In this document: piece by piece, positions 31,795 through 43,282 of the stretch
How positions within the stretch are numbered: the first letter of the stretch is position 1
Layout of the letters: each line of letters opens with the position of its first letter
From: Brachynemurus nebulosus
Lineage: Eukaryota; Arthropoda; Insecta; Neuroptera; Myrmeleontidae
Length of the DNA stretch: 64,000 nucleotides
Direction: 5' to 3'
Assembly: GCA_035578155.1 (NCBI GenBank)
Contig: JAPWDM010000008.1
Location: 5,635,847-5,699,846, forward strand
Program-made: the position numbers and the translations under genes
The notes under the pieces: model-generated
What the model was told of the DNA's origin: nothing
The model's database searches: none
What the model saw: the letters and a program-made list of their open reading frames with translations, nothing else

Positions 31795-33470
31795 TCACTT
31801 CCCCAGTCCCGACGTGTTTCCATTATACTTGTTTTATACGTTTTTTCCATACAGAAAGCGTTATTGATGTATTTTTCTTTCTTCTTTTTATGACGTTTAT
31901 TGACGTCCTTCAAACCAGAAACTTACATTACTACAATATAAACACAACGTTGATAGACGTCAAACGTACCATGAACAGTGCGATGTAGACGATGTAGACT
32001 GTAGAGACATAAAAACATGGACACTACACAAGGATGAAGAACTCAAACGGAAGAATTACCAAAATTCGCCACGATAATGGCACATTGAACGTCTTATTTT
32101 TTCACCACTCGTGGCGCTAATTTCCCTTTGTACTGTAATTTGAAATTTATTATTGTCGTTTATTTCTTTATTTTTGACTCTTTTATAATAATTATTGGTT
32201 TTATTTCCATTATTTATATTTAAACAACCTAAATGAATTATTTTATAATTATAAATTATTATCTCTATTTCAAACTGCCGTTTCACTCCTTTCCCGCTTT
32301 GGTACGCACGGAACACGAATGCCCCCCTATTTTTAAACGCTTTTTGCATACATGGAGGTCGTACACGTCGTACAGTCACCATGCATAAAAATATTAACGC
32401 TTCGTACGTGCACTATTAAACCGCGCAAAGCAAAATTTAAATCTTTGAAATTTTTATTAAAATGTAGTTTCCCGGTCTTTAGCGCGCATGCGTATTAAAT
32501 TTTTTCAACTACATCAGAAGCAGACATTTTGGTAGCGAAGTAGTCAACGTTTCTAGCTACTACTGATTAAAAAAAATTTAATACTGAAAAAATAAAAAAT
32601 GAAACACTACTTTTTTTAATAATTAATCTATGACATTTTCTCGTATACTATAAATATTTTCAATGGAATTACTAAAAATAGCAGACGTATCACGCAAAAT
32701 TGATAGAAATTGTTGACGTCATATGACGTTCTGTAATTGTAAAGGATGTTTCACTTGACGTCATATAACATCAATGACCGCGAATCTTAAGATCGTGCTT
32801 AAGATACACTGCAGTTCACACATTCACATAGATAGATCATATTCCATTAGCAAAAATTTTACACAGTTCATTATACTGTGTCTACTTTTTTCACTAATGG
32901 AACATCAACTTTTATTGTGTTTCTCCAGAGAGCAGCATAGACAAAGTTACTAGATTAAAAAAAAAAAAAAACTGATTCAATCTGCTTGGTATACTTTTTA
33001 TGATTTTCAATTACATGTATAATTTAATTAAAAGCAGATAAAAGGTTAGTTTCGCAATAAAATTTAAAAAAAATTAGTTTTTTTGTGGAGAAAGAAAGTA
33101 CGAAAATCATGAAAATTTAGTTGGCATTACTTTTTCCTTATGCACTGTGTTACACAGTGTCGTTTGTGTTTTGCTAATGAAACACAGTCATAAACCTGTT
33201 GTGATCCCTCTATTTATTCAATACTCAGTGATTATAATAAATGTAAAACAATTTTGCTAAATTAAATAATAAATTTCAATGTTAATATTTATTTATTTTT
33301 ACTACAACTTTATTACTATTATTAATTATTTTAAAATATCATTTTATTACAATATCATTTCACATTATATCAAATATTTTGTAAAAATAAAATAAACCAT
33401 CCAACAAATTTTCAATCTGTCCATGTTAAAATTTATATGTTCCTAGTTGCTTGAAACACCCGATATGAAT
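31795..33470. repeat. R3 block of the A2 unit
   Basis: Collinear with 5300-6261, 14035-14924, 16833-16904 and 18409-19015, without the errantivirus, the TTAA element or the long-TIR element found there. It serves as the empty-site reference for those insertions. No gene was recognised. Confidence 0.65.
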
Positions 33471-33471
33471 A

Positions 33472-34297
33472 GGGTACTTGACTGCAATTGAGAAATGATT
33501 CTAAATGCTTTGTTCTTACATATAAATTAGTTAATTTTTGTTAAATTTTTAAAAATCTTCAAGAAAACCATTGTTCAATTTTAAATGAACAAATTGGCGG
33601 GAAAAACGATTTGGCGTAGTGACGTATGCAATGACGTCACGATTTAACTTAAACAGATGTCGCTTTCATTCATATCAACACTTGTCAACACGGTTTCAAA
33701 TTTGTACACAATATTCAGCAGTCATCATGCTCAGTTTTAGTGGTATTTACAACTTTCTACTTTGTTATCTTCTTCATTTATCATCATCGTAAGATTTTCA
33801 TGAAGCTCTACAAGTATTAAATGCACTTTAAGAAAACGTAACTTTAAAATTGTAGCAAAAAATAAAAGCATTTTTAACATAATATTTAAAACTAGTTGAT
33901 AAGGATATTTTACGTATTAAGTGACGATGTATTCCTTCCAACAAACTTTTTTGAGTGCAAAATTAATTGCAAACCAAAAATTTCAAAATAAATTACAAAG
34001 AAAAACAACTTCTCTTGGTCAATTAGAATTGTAAAAATGTCACAATGAAAATGCAATTTGTCATAGACAAACCGTAACTACAGTAATAAGATCTGTTATT
34101 AAAAAATGACGTCATTTTCAAATATCACTGCGTTTTTAACCATTTAAATGAAGGCTAAAAATTTATCATTTTCGAAATCGAATTTTTAAGTAACTAAAGA
34201 ATATTTTTATCTATCACTACTAAAATTGAATATATTTAAGGAGAATACATAAAATTATTCAACATTTAAAACAAATTTTGAATACAGTCAAGTACCG
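33472..34297. mobile_element. TA-flanked MITE, GGTACTTGACTG ends, copy 1
   Basis: Ends GGGTACTTGACTG and CGGTACTTGACTG (complement), with TA at 33470-33471 and 34298-34299. Absent from the A1 block. A shorter copy is at 40288-40856. Confidence 0.65.
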
Positions 34298-34499
34298 TAT
34301 TATTGAAAAACCAACTGTTACTTTTACTTGCAATGGAAACTTGCAGTTCCGTTAATTTTCAGGACCGCAGACGTCTTACTAAGGCTCTTAAGGGCAGCTT
34401 TGATTGGCAAACGATCACATGAACTTTCATTCAACTATTATTTACTTAATTATTTTTATTATTAAATTATTGTGGATTATTTTCTTTTTTTAAGACATA

Positions 34500-34656
34500 C
34501 AATCTTTTGATGTGTGTCCTCAAAGTGGCCGATTGAGAAAATGTTTTAAAACATTTATTAAACTTGAATGGTTATATTTTTGTATGGATTATTTCATGTC
34601 TTTTTAAATTACCTGAAGAAGAAAATGTTTTAGAACATATTTTACATTAATATGGT
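34500..34656 (-). pseudogene. Detached 3' end of ZnF gene A2
   Basis: Matches the end of A1 (last finger and the relic finger after its stop). The Lys codon at the start of this last finger is TAA here, so the finger was already cut off before the hAT element (34657-37518) inserted at the same spot. Confidence 0.8.
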
Positions 34657-35639
34657 CAGGGCTGGGAAAAATGGTTCATAGAAACCATTTAAAATAGAAA
34701 ATGGAAAATGGTTTCCGAAAATGCATTTAAAACACAAAATGGGAAATGGTTTTGCTGAACATATTTAAAACAGAAAATGGAAAATAGCTATTTAAAATGG
34801 ATTATAAAATGCAAAATGCTTTTTACTTTAAATTTACAGCTGAACCTTTCTTTATGCGGTCTTTTTTTGTGCGGTTTTTTTTTTGTGCGTTTTTTGGCCA
34901 TTAAAATGCATAATATGAATCAAAATCCAGAGACAGTAAGAAACCTAAACATTTACTATAATAACTTTCTTTAATAAAATACTTTTTAACGACTTTTAAG
35001 CATTTAATCAATACATTGCATAAGAACAAAACGCCGTGAGCAGCGGGGCCCCATCACGGTAGTCGAATTTTCCCCTTCATATTCGGTATTGAATGTCTAC
35101 AAGCGAAATGTGATTGAAAGTCTACAACCGAATTGTCATTTTGTTGGTTTCAAAACTGGTGATGAGTGTTCGGCTGATCGAGGCTTTAAAAAAAGGTTTT
35201 AAGTATTTAAGGGCTGTATCTCAGTAAATTTCAATTTTGTGCCGAAAACAGGTAGCAGAAAAAAAGCCAACACAATTCGTACGAGGACATTCCTGCCCAT
35301 GTTTATCCGCTAATTGCCTTTATGTTTTAGTTTTAAATATTAATAAAAAAGGACCTTCAATAGTAAACTGGAAGGCCTTTATATAGATATTTTTTCTTTC
35401 CAAAAAAAATCCAAAATTTCTATTTTATAAATACTAAAAATCCAAAATTCCTAATTTATAAATAAACAGTGACTTTAATAACATTTTTAAATTACTTAAT
35501 ATGTATGTATTTCATTTGTCATAAAAGTAAGTTCACTTTTTTTTAAATTTTTTAAAATTACTATTCGCCTACTTGTATTTAGAATAAACATAATGCTTTT
35601 AAAACACATTTAACAATAGCATTCAATTCCGATGTAAAA

Positions 35640-36480
35640 ATGGGAGAAGTGGGGGGAAAAGTGATGCGGACTCCCTACAAGGTACTAGCTGGATACTAAC
35701 TGAATACACGTACAAAATTTCAGCCCTCTAGGTTTCCTTATGGAGTCTCTAGACGTGTTAGAAAACAAGCAAAAAAATTAAGGAAATATTGGCGTAAAAA
35801 TCGTGGGGGTAAGGGTTAAAAGTTGAAACCTCCAAAAAACAGTGTCTGGCTATTAGCTTAACCTGTACACCAAATTTCAGCCCTCTAGGTTTATTTGGGG
35901 AGATTTTGACCCGAACGAAACTGTTAAAAAACAAGAAAAATCATGTTCTTTTGGGTATAAAAATGGTGGGGGTAGGGGTTAAAAGTCGAGAGCCCCAAAA
36001 GGCACCCCCTTGATACTAACTCAATCCGAATACAAAATTTCAGCCCTCTAGGTTTATTCGGGTGACCTGTGCGAGTGGTACAAACTTCGAAAACGTCGAA
36101 AATGCATGAAATTGTAGCTTAAAAATGAGGGGGGTGGGGGTAAAATATTAAAACCTCCAAAAAGCACAACCTAGGTACGAACTTTATCAACACACCAAAT
36201 TTCAACCCTCTACGTTAATTCTGGGGGGCTGGGGGCCTGTTAGATCCAGCGAAAATCGTTTTTCCCCCCTCTACTCCCACCATATCATCCTAGGAAGCTG
36301 AATTTTGGATATGTTGTAGATAATTGACCGAAACATTATTTAAAACCGGTTTGAAAAAGTTTTATTGCTTTTCCGCCCCCCACCACCCCCTTAAAGGTCG
36401 GGTCAGAAAAAAAATTTGCCCAAAATTTGACCCCACTTTGATAGTATGAGGTGCCTCGAAAATGAGCCCCATTTACCAAA
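35640..36480. repeat. ~160-bp tandem repeat inside the hAT element
   Basis: The motif CAGCCCTCTAGG begins at 35721, 35878 and 36041, with a variant at 36203, giving steps of 157, 163 and 162 bp. Units also share GGGGGT-rich segments. Confidence 0.7.
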
Positions 36481-36533
36481 TTTCATCTCTTAACTTCCAT
36501 AGGGGGGCCCTACACAAATTAAAAGGTGGCGGG

Positions 36534-36536
<3 letters not shown>

Positions 36537-36600
<64 letters not shown>
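36537..36600. repeat. (AT)n microsatellite
   Basis: An uninterrupted AT dinucleotide run of about 64 bp. Confidence 0.95.
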
Positions 36601-36604
<4 letters not shown>

Positions 36605-37498
36605 CATTTTTTTTTCTACATATTCGTGTTCTACGGGTCCGAAAACGGATAGCGCCCCTACTCTCGCCTCTCGCAGCTCTTATCGTATAGACTGTATAAG
36701 TCTAATTTTTCGGAGAAAATTCGACTAATAAGTTATTGCATCATTTAATTTTTTTACTTTACTTTACTTTTAATGTATTTTTCAAAATTTTCATAATTTT
36801 AAAAACTATACTGCTATAGTTTTTATAGCTATTTATGAAGTTTTTAAGTATATTTTTTTATGTGCCCCTATCCACCGTACAAAAAGAGGATCAGCTGTAT
36901 TCTATAAATTTTTTTTATATTATTTTTATTAATAAAAAAAGTTAAGAAAATGTCAAAAAGTTACGAAATTAGGGCAGTATTTTGAGAAAATTTTATAAAA
37001 TTTGTATGATATGAAAACGAAATTTAACTATTGAAATATTGTTACTCAAAAATATTGTAAAATTTAATTCAGCCTTCATATATTCAAACCTTGACTACGC
37101 TACAACTGCAACTTCTAAATTATGAAATTCATCTACTCGAAATACAAAAAAATTTCTTATCGACGTATCTTAAAGATTACACAACTTGAGTTAGAAAAGT
37201 TTGACTTAGAAGAATTTTGTAACTCTAGTAACAAATTTAACTCAAACGACATTGCAACTCGAGTTATAAAAAATTTGAGTCAGTTAAATCAAGTTATTCA
37301 AGTCGTTCAATTTAAGTGCTATAATTAATATTGTATACACATAAATTTGAGTATACGTGCATTTTCATTTTAAATGTAAAATGGATTCAAAATTTCATTT
37401 TAAATACAAAATGGAAAATGGTTTGACCGAACTTATTTAAAATTGAAAATGCAAAATGCCATTTTGTATTTTAAATACATATTTAAAATGAAATCATT

Positions 37499-38407
37499 TT
37501 AAATAGTTCCCAGCCCTGAATATGGTTTCCTATCAATGTGAATTCGTTCGTGTGTTTTTAACTGACTTAAAGTAGTAAATGTTTTAGTACATATATTACA
37601 CTTGTATGGTTTTTCACCACTATGAATTCTTTCATGTGTTTTCAAACTGTCGCTTCGATTAAATGTTTTAGTACATACATTACATTCGTATGGTTTTGCA
37701 CCGCTGTGAATTATTTCATGTGTTTTTAAATTACTTAATTGAGTAAATGTCTTACTACATAGATTACATTTGTATGGCTTTTCACCACTGTGAGTTCGTT
37801 CATGTTTTCTTAATTCATTTGAAGTAGTAAATGTTTTAGTACATATGTTACATTTGTATGGCTTTTCACCACTATGAATTCTTTGATGTGTTTTTAAACT
37901 ATCTAATCGATTAAATGTTTTAGTACATATGTTGCATCTATACGGTTTTTCACCACTGTGTATTCTTTCATGTTTTCTTAAATCACCTGAAGTAGTAAAT
38001 GTTTTAGTACACATATTACACTTGTTTGGTTTTTCGTTACTGTGGAGTCTTTTATGTGTTTTTAAATTTTCTTTTTGATTAAATGTTTTAGTACATATAT
38101 TACACTTGTATGGTTTTTCACCACTGTGTATTCTTTCATGTACTTTTAAATTACTTGAAGTGGTAAATGTTTTAGTACATATGTTACACTGATATGGTTT
38201 TTCACCGCTGTGAATTCTTTTATGTGTCATTAAATTACTTGAATTATGAAATGTTTTATTACATGTATCACACTGAAATAGTTTTTTTTCTTCACCTTCA
38301 GTTTTATGTTTTGTTAAATCTGTCGAATGATTTTCATCTATTTCGTCTTGTTCAATTTTAATTTTCGTGTGTAAACTATTTAAATCTATCCACGATTCAT
38401 TGCACTC
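37499..38407 (-). CDS. Group A ZnF gene A2, coding exon 2 (9 fingers, cut by hAT)
   Basis: The finger exon begins after TTTTTAG (AG at 38408-38409), phase 0, with an acidic lead including LHTKIKIEQDE, then nine C2H2 fingers with HSGEKPY linkers. It is open from the acceptor. The last residues before the stop at 37499-37501 come from the end of the hAT element that inserted at 37518/37519. Because the next codons of the gene already held a TAA, the insertion costs little coding sequence; it replaces the 3' UTR and adds a few residues. The gene may still make a shortened protein. Compared with A1 it has five fewer fingers. Confidence 0.75.
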   Translation of the reverse strand, partial: ECNESWIDLNSLHTKIKIEQDEIDENHSTDLTKHKTEGEEKKLFQCDTCNKTFHNSSNLMTHKRIHSGEKPYQCNICTKTFTTSSNLKVHERIHSGEKPYKCNICTKTFNQKENLKTHKRLHSNEKPNKCNMCTKTFTTSGDLRKHERIHSGEKPYRCNICTKTFNRLDSLKTHQRIHSGEKPYKCNICTKTFTTSNELRKHERTHSGEKPYKCNLCSKTFTQLSNLKTHEIIHSGAKPYECNVCTKTFNRSDSLKTHERIHSGEKPYKCNICTKTFTTLSQLKTHERIHIDRKPYSGLGTI

Positions 38408-38440
38408 CTAAAAAGTGATAATTAGTTATTTTCATTATAG

Positions 38441-38946
38441 AGTAGCAACTTAACCCTAATTTTTAACAAAAAGCGACCACGAGCGTTCTAGTGGCTGATT
38501 TTTCTTTTAATCGATTCAAAATTTAAAAAGGAATAAAAAATTCCAATACTATTTTTTTTTACCAAATGTCGGCGTCACTATGAAAAGTTGAAATTAATGA
38601 AAGTAATAGGTAAGATAGATGTATAAATTTTGTATTTGTAGTATTCTCTAAGCACAATTGATATATAAAATAAAAAAAAAATTTTTTTAGAGAGAGAAAA
38701 AAACTATTGACAAATATGATATTTTAGAATGAATACGTAGACTAAAATCAAACATTTATAGAATACCTGTCAAATTATTTATTTTTATCAATTTTTAGCA
38801 TTGAAGCCGTGGTTTAATCAAAAAATAGTATTTGAATTTTTTTATTTTATTTTAAATTCTGCATCGATTAAAAAAAAACCAGCCACTGGAACGCTCGTGA
38901 TCACTTTTTCAATTTCTAAGCATATTTTTAAGGGTAAGTTGCTAGC
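38441..38946. mobile_element. TIR element in the A2 intron
   Basis: Inverted ends of about 60 bp include TAGCAACTTA and CACGAGCGTTC. A1 lacks this insert at the matching point of its intron. It makes up most of the 598-bp A2 intron (38408-39005). Exact ends and TSD are uncertain. Confidence 0.6.
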
Positions 38947-39005
38947 CAAATATGTGCATAATTTTATTGTTATATATAATGTAAATTTAGCACGTAAGTA
39001 CTTAC

Positions 39006-39482
39006 CATTTTTATATTTTGCTCTTGTAAGTTTGTAATGTGTTTTTTATCAGCCGAACTATTATTTTCTTGCGACAATTTAATCGGTTCAAAAAGTTTAT
39101 TTTCTGTTGATAAACTGTTCTCGTTCATTTCATCTTTGATTTCAAACGTATGATTATTAATTTCATGTATCGGTTCATTCACTTCATCTTTTTCCACTTT
39201 AATTTCCAATGTAGGACCGATTTTATGAACCGGTTCATTGCCTCCCTCTTTCTCCACTTTAATTTCAAATGTATGATTAAATTCATGGATCGGTTCATTC
39301 ACTTCATCTTTTTCCACTTTAATTTCCAATGTAGGACCGATTTTATGAACCGGTTCATTGCCTTCATCTTTCTCCACTTTAATTTCAAATGTATGATTAA
39401 TTTCATGCATCGGTTTATTCACTTCATCTTTTTCCACTTTAATTTTCAATGTATAAAAACTTTCGTGGGTTGATTTCTCCAT
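39006..39482 (-). CDS. Group A ZnF gene A2, coding exon 1
   Basis: Encodes 159 residues starting MEKSTHESF. It contains six copies of the 20-residue repeat, against four in A0 and A1. The additional copies repeat a two-unit, 120-bp block. The last copy has lost three residues (EIKDEMNE). Most cores read EIKVEKDE and fit psi-K-x-E. It ends at a phase-0 donor GTAAGT at 39005 and joins exon 2 at 38407. This is the longest repeat array of the group. Confidence 0.78.
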
Positions 39483-39809
39483 TTTTTTTGGTTTCTATTT
39501 GATCACAAACAAAATCTATAAAACTAAATAGGTATGCTTATTGACAACTGTATTCTGACGACCTTTGTAGTTATGGTGATTAGACAAGGTGAGCGAACTC
39601 AATGTATTCAAAAAAGTGTCTAAATAAAAGAGGGCATTTGTGTGATTTAGATACGAAAGCGGTACAGTACTTATGGTACTTATTCTCAAATGGAAAAGCG
39701 AGCTTCTATATTATCTTTGTTAACTTTTGAATAGAATCTTCTGGAATCTTTTTCAATGTTCAACTTAGTTATAAAGTGGGTTTTTCGATCGTTTTTAAAA
39801 TAAACTTAA

Positions 39810-40236
39810 CCCTTTGCCCTTATAAGACATGTACAGCATGACAAGGTGGTTTGTCCATTAACTCTACCATATTTAAAGGTGTTTTGTCTGTTGGATCATA
39901 AGACATGTACCACATGACACACTGAATGTTGAACTGTAATGACTGCTCATACTTCACATTACATGAATATTGTATTTAATAACTGCAAACACATTCATTT
40001 ATTAGAAAAATTGTAAATAAAATAATACAAAATCACGTTGAATTATTTTTTTTAAAATTAAAAACTAATAAAAACAACATTGAGGACGTATTTAGCGCAT
40101 TTAGTATTCAACTTTGGGGAAACACGGTTAGAACGTCAAAAGAATCCGTCAAAAAAAGAACGTCGGTCGTTGTCATGTGCTACATGTCTTACCAGCCTAT
40201 TTACAACTCACTTTTTTTTTGCTTGATTGCAAAGAG
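39810..40236. mobile_element. piggyBac-like MITE, family 1, copy 3
   Basis: TTAA at 39806-39809 and 40237-40240. The empty site, AAACTTAACAATTTTTAT, is visible in the R1 copies near 4277, 5090 and 25217. Confidence 0.85.
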
Positions 40237-40287
40237 TTAACAATTTTTATTTTGCGTCGCATCATTTATATTGTATATTATATAATA

Positions 40288-40856
40288 GCGTTCTTGACTG
40301 AAGCTACAAAAATATTCTAAAAGCATTGTTTTTCCATATCAGTTAAGTGATTTTTTTTATTTTGGACAGATTCTGTAAAAAATCATCAAAAAGATAACCC
40401 TGCAATTTTAAATGAGAAAAAGGCGGGTAAAACACCTCACTATAGTGACGTCACAGTTTGAAGCAACTAAACGTCAATGTCAATATTTATAACCTCAAAA
40501 CTTTGATTATATTCATAAAATGTCAAAGTAACAGCAAGTATTTATTGGAATTCTGGTCGATTATTATTACTATATATAAATGCTAATAGAAATATTCAAA
40601 AGAAAACACAATTTCATCTCACCGATGAAAATTATCAAAATCGACATATCTAGCTACCAAATGTTACGTCATTTTCAAGAAATGGCGCGTTTTCACTAAT
40701 TTGAATATTTTTTGAAAAATGGTGATTTTCAAAATAAAATTTCTGAATAGTTATCAAATTTTTTTATGTGTTTCATCATTAAAATTGGGCATACGTAATG
40801 ATAATGCATAGAATTATTTAACATTTGACACAAATTTTAAATATAGTCAAGTACCG
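40288..40856. mobile_element. TA-flanked MITE, GGTACTTGACTG family, copy 2
   Basis: TA at 40286-40287 and 40857-40858, ends GCGTTCTTGACTG and CGGTACTTGACTG. Absent from other R1 copies. Confidence 0.65.
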
Positions 40857-40920
40857 TATTCGCTGACGTCACTATGTAAAGTCAGAGTCGGTACCATTGG
40901 ATATTCGCCGTATAAAGTAA

Positions 40921-41376
40921 AGACGGTTCTACACGATGCTACGAACACCTTCCAACATTGGACGTTCGATGGTTCATCGCATCGTGTGGCCGTAGTTCGA
41001 ACCTACGAGTGTCCAATGTCGAGCGTCAAACATTCGTATTTGGCCATGTCCCGCTCGATGTCGGTATTCTTGCACCGAGTCAAAGGGATGCTTCGAACGT
41101 TTGAAGATCAATGTTGGTTGCGTTGGTTGGTTCGACTCAGCAGCTGCACGACTCGTTCATGTGAAGAGAGACAACATCAGTGTATAACATTAGAGATAAC
41201 ATCAGACAGATAACAGCCTCGTCCACTGAGTACCAACACATCATCATTCGTATTGGATCAAACATTCGATTCACCGTGTAGCAGATACATTCGTCGCACC
41301 AACTATCGAACTTAATTGCCTCAAACGTTCGATCGAACGTTGGAAGGAACGTTCGTAGCATCGTGTAGAACCCGCT
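40921..41376. mobile_element. Harbinger-like MITE, 456 bp
   Basis: Ends AGACGGTTCTACACGATGC and AGCGGGTTCTACACGATGC (complement), with TAA duplicated at 40918-40920 and 41377-41379. The empty site TATAAAGTAATTTAAAC is present in the other R1 copies. The short open frames inside are not transposase. Confidence 0.75.
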
Positions 41377-41392
41377 TAATTTAAACTATAAG

Positions 41393-41715
41393 GGTGTCTA
41401 TACAATCAATGAAATAAAGAATAAGAAATAAGAAGTATGCCATCTAGTGACGTTGAGTGGAACTTTAACGTAACTGCTCATAGATATAAATATGTAAGTA
41501 CTTTTGTACGTCAAAATTCGTGATTTTTTTCACTTTAATGATAAAAAAAGTCATCACGAACGTTATTTTTTCATGAATTTTGATGTACAAAAATACATAA
41601 ATACAGATACCTATGGACAGTTACGTTAAAGTTCCATTCAACGTCACTAGATGGCATACTTCTTATTCCTTATTTCTTATTTCTTATTCCTTATTTCATT
41701 GATTGTGTATGGCTC
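41393..41715. mobile_element. Fold-back MITE, 323 bp
   Basis: The two halves are inverted copies over about 120 bp (for example GCCATCTAGTGACGTTGA), with a probable ATAAG duplication at 41388-41392 and 41716-41720. Empty in other R1 copies. Confidence 0.7.
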
Positions 41716-41877
41716 ATAAGAGTTTATTTCATACATATGTAATTTCTATGTACATATTTCCTTATTATTAAATATAATCAACCGACATTGGTGATTCTCA
41801 AATGGAAACATTCACTTCCCCAGTCCCGACGTGTTTCCATTTGAGAATAAGTACTGTATTTTCATTCTGTTTTATCC

Positions 41878-43003
41878 ACAGAGGACAGAGACCCCGCAAC
41901 TATCTCTTTTCTGAAATCACGAGTGTGTACTTCTGTGCTCATTAGGCTTCTTAGTTGTCAGTTTGTAAGTAGCAGTCGATGATTAAAGATCAACCACACG
42001 ATAATGGACTTGATTGTTGTTGGTATTGTTACATCCCCCAGTACATGCGTATGCTGTCATAGCTATGTATGCAATAACTGAGCCACGTGACCGCCCCTAC
42101 TATCTGCGTTATTCACACAAATACACAAAATCGCACTAAAACAATGTAAACCCAGTGTGTGTATATTATATTACAACTCTAAGAAAAAAGTAAACGTAAT
42201 AAAATTTTACAAGTTGGATTTACACTATAGCAAAAAATGAAATAAATTATTTTCAGTACGAAACTGCTCTCTTGCAGCAACATTTATAAAAATATTACTT
42301 TTCAATTCAAAATAGAATATGGCAATACAAAATACGATTTAGAAATGTTAAATTATAATCTAAATCAATAGTTTTAAAAATTATATACATTCATTTAACT
42401 TTTTGAATTATGAAGTTTTTTTTTAGCTATTTAAATCCGACTTAGTTTGTCACATTTTTGTGTGAGAGAGATAAGTAAATTAAACTGTCACTGTACAAGC
42501 TGCTTTTTTATCCTTGTCATCTTTTTTAACCAATCATATTTCTTTCAAAATTTTATTACCTTTACTTTTTTCTTAGAGTTGTAATATAATACAACATATT
42601 GTCTATCTCTTACATGTTACACTGGCTCCAGTAGTGTAGGGGTAGATATGTTGTTTCTATTACTCAAGGGGACAAACTAGATTGGTTTTGTGTCTGTTCC
42701 ACTTGTAATGAGTTTGTGACGTACTCTGTTTGTGTACATACACACTGTTTGCAGTGTATTAGTTTGGTTTTTGTAGTAGTATGTGTATTCACGCATACTA
42801 CCTCACCACACGTATTACCAGAGAGAGCTGTTCAACGTGTTCAAGTAACAATGGGTATATTGTTAATACAATGCAGTGCGAACTCGACGACGGTCAATAA
42901 GTGACTACATGCCTTAAGCTGTGACTGGTGTCAAATGACTCCGAGCGAATTACACTTTTTTTATGTTAGTTGGCTTCTAGTGTTCTATCCTATTACTCTA
43001 TGG
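41878..43003. mobile_element. R2 element, 8-bp TSD
   Basis: Flanked by TTTTATCC at 41870-41877 and 43004-43011; the 25.5-kb R1 copy has a single TTTTATCCGTTTTATG. The ends have only weak inverted similarity. It contains R2 sequence in reverse orientation and a nested MITE (42170-42585). Confidence 0.6.
42170..42585. mobile_element. MITE nested in R2
   Basis: Inverted ends of about 35 bp start ATTACAACTCTAAGAAAAAA. The R2 copy at 2340-2360 lacks it. Confidence 0.65.
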
Positions 43004-43282
43004 TTTTATCCGTTTTATGTTACTATATTCGCTATATTCACATCAGTATTCGGGGATTATTAGCGCCACGAGTGGTAAAAAAAGAAAGCCGTATATGTGC
43101 CATTTTCGTGACCAATTTCGTCAATTCCTCCCATGTAAGTAAGATGTCCATGATGTTCATTTTAGAATAGTCATTTTTCACGATAGTCAGTCACCATGCT
43201 TCTCATTCAAATCTCAAAATTATTATGTTAACTAACCTTTTATTTTTATTGTAATTTTTGTATTGATAAATGTTTATTAGTT

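Larger units (their letters stand above)
34657..37518. mobile_element. Non-autonomous hAT element, 2862 bp, in gene A2
   Basis: Ends CAGGGCTGGGAA and its complement, flanked by the 8-bp duplication AATATGGT (34649-34656 and 37519-37526) lying within A2 coding DNA. Subterminal regions carry many AAAATGGTTT/CATTTTAAAT-type repeats. It includes a tandem array of about 160 bp per unit (35640-36480) and an (AT)n tract. No hAT transposase was recognised, so it depends on another copy. Confidence 0.85.
39567..43140. repeat. Repeat R1, copy 4, with five nested insertions
   Basis: R1 sequence resumes between insertions: piggyBac-like MITE (39810-40236), TA MITE (40288-40856), Harbinger-like MITE (40921-41376), fold-back MITE (41393-41715) and R2 element (41878-43003). 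The R1 copies at 3742-4720 and 24686-25655 lack all of these. It ends about 145 bp before the PIGH start codon. Confidence 0.7.

Noticed and set aside
36462..36728. Frame with a long Ile-Tyr run
   Set aside because: It is the (AT)n microsatellite read as protein.
40986..41361. Two overlapping 75-residue frames on opposite strands
   Set aside because: They lie wholly within a Harbinger-like MITE with long inverted repeats and resemble no protein.
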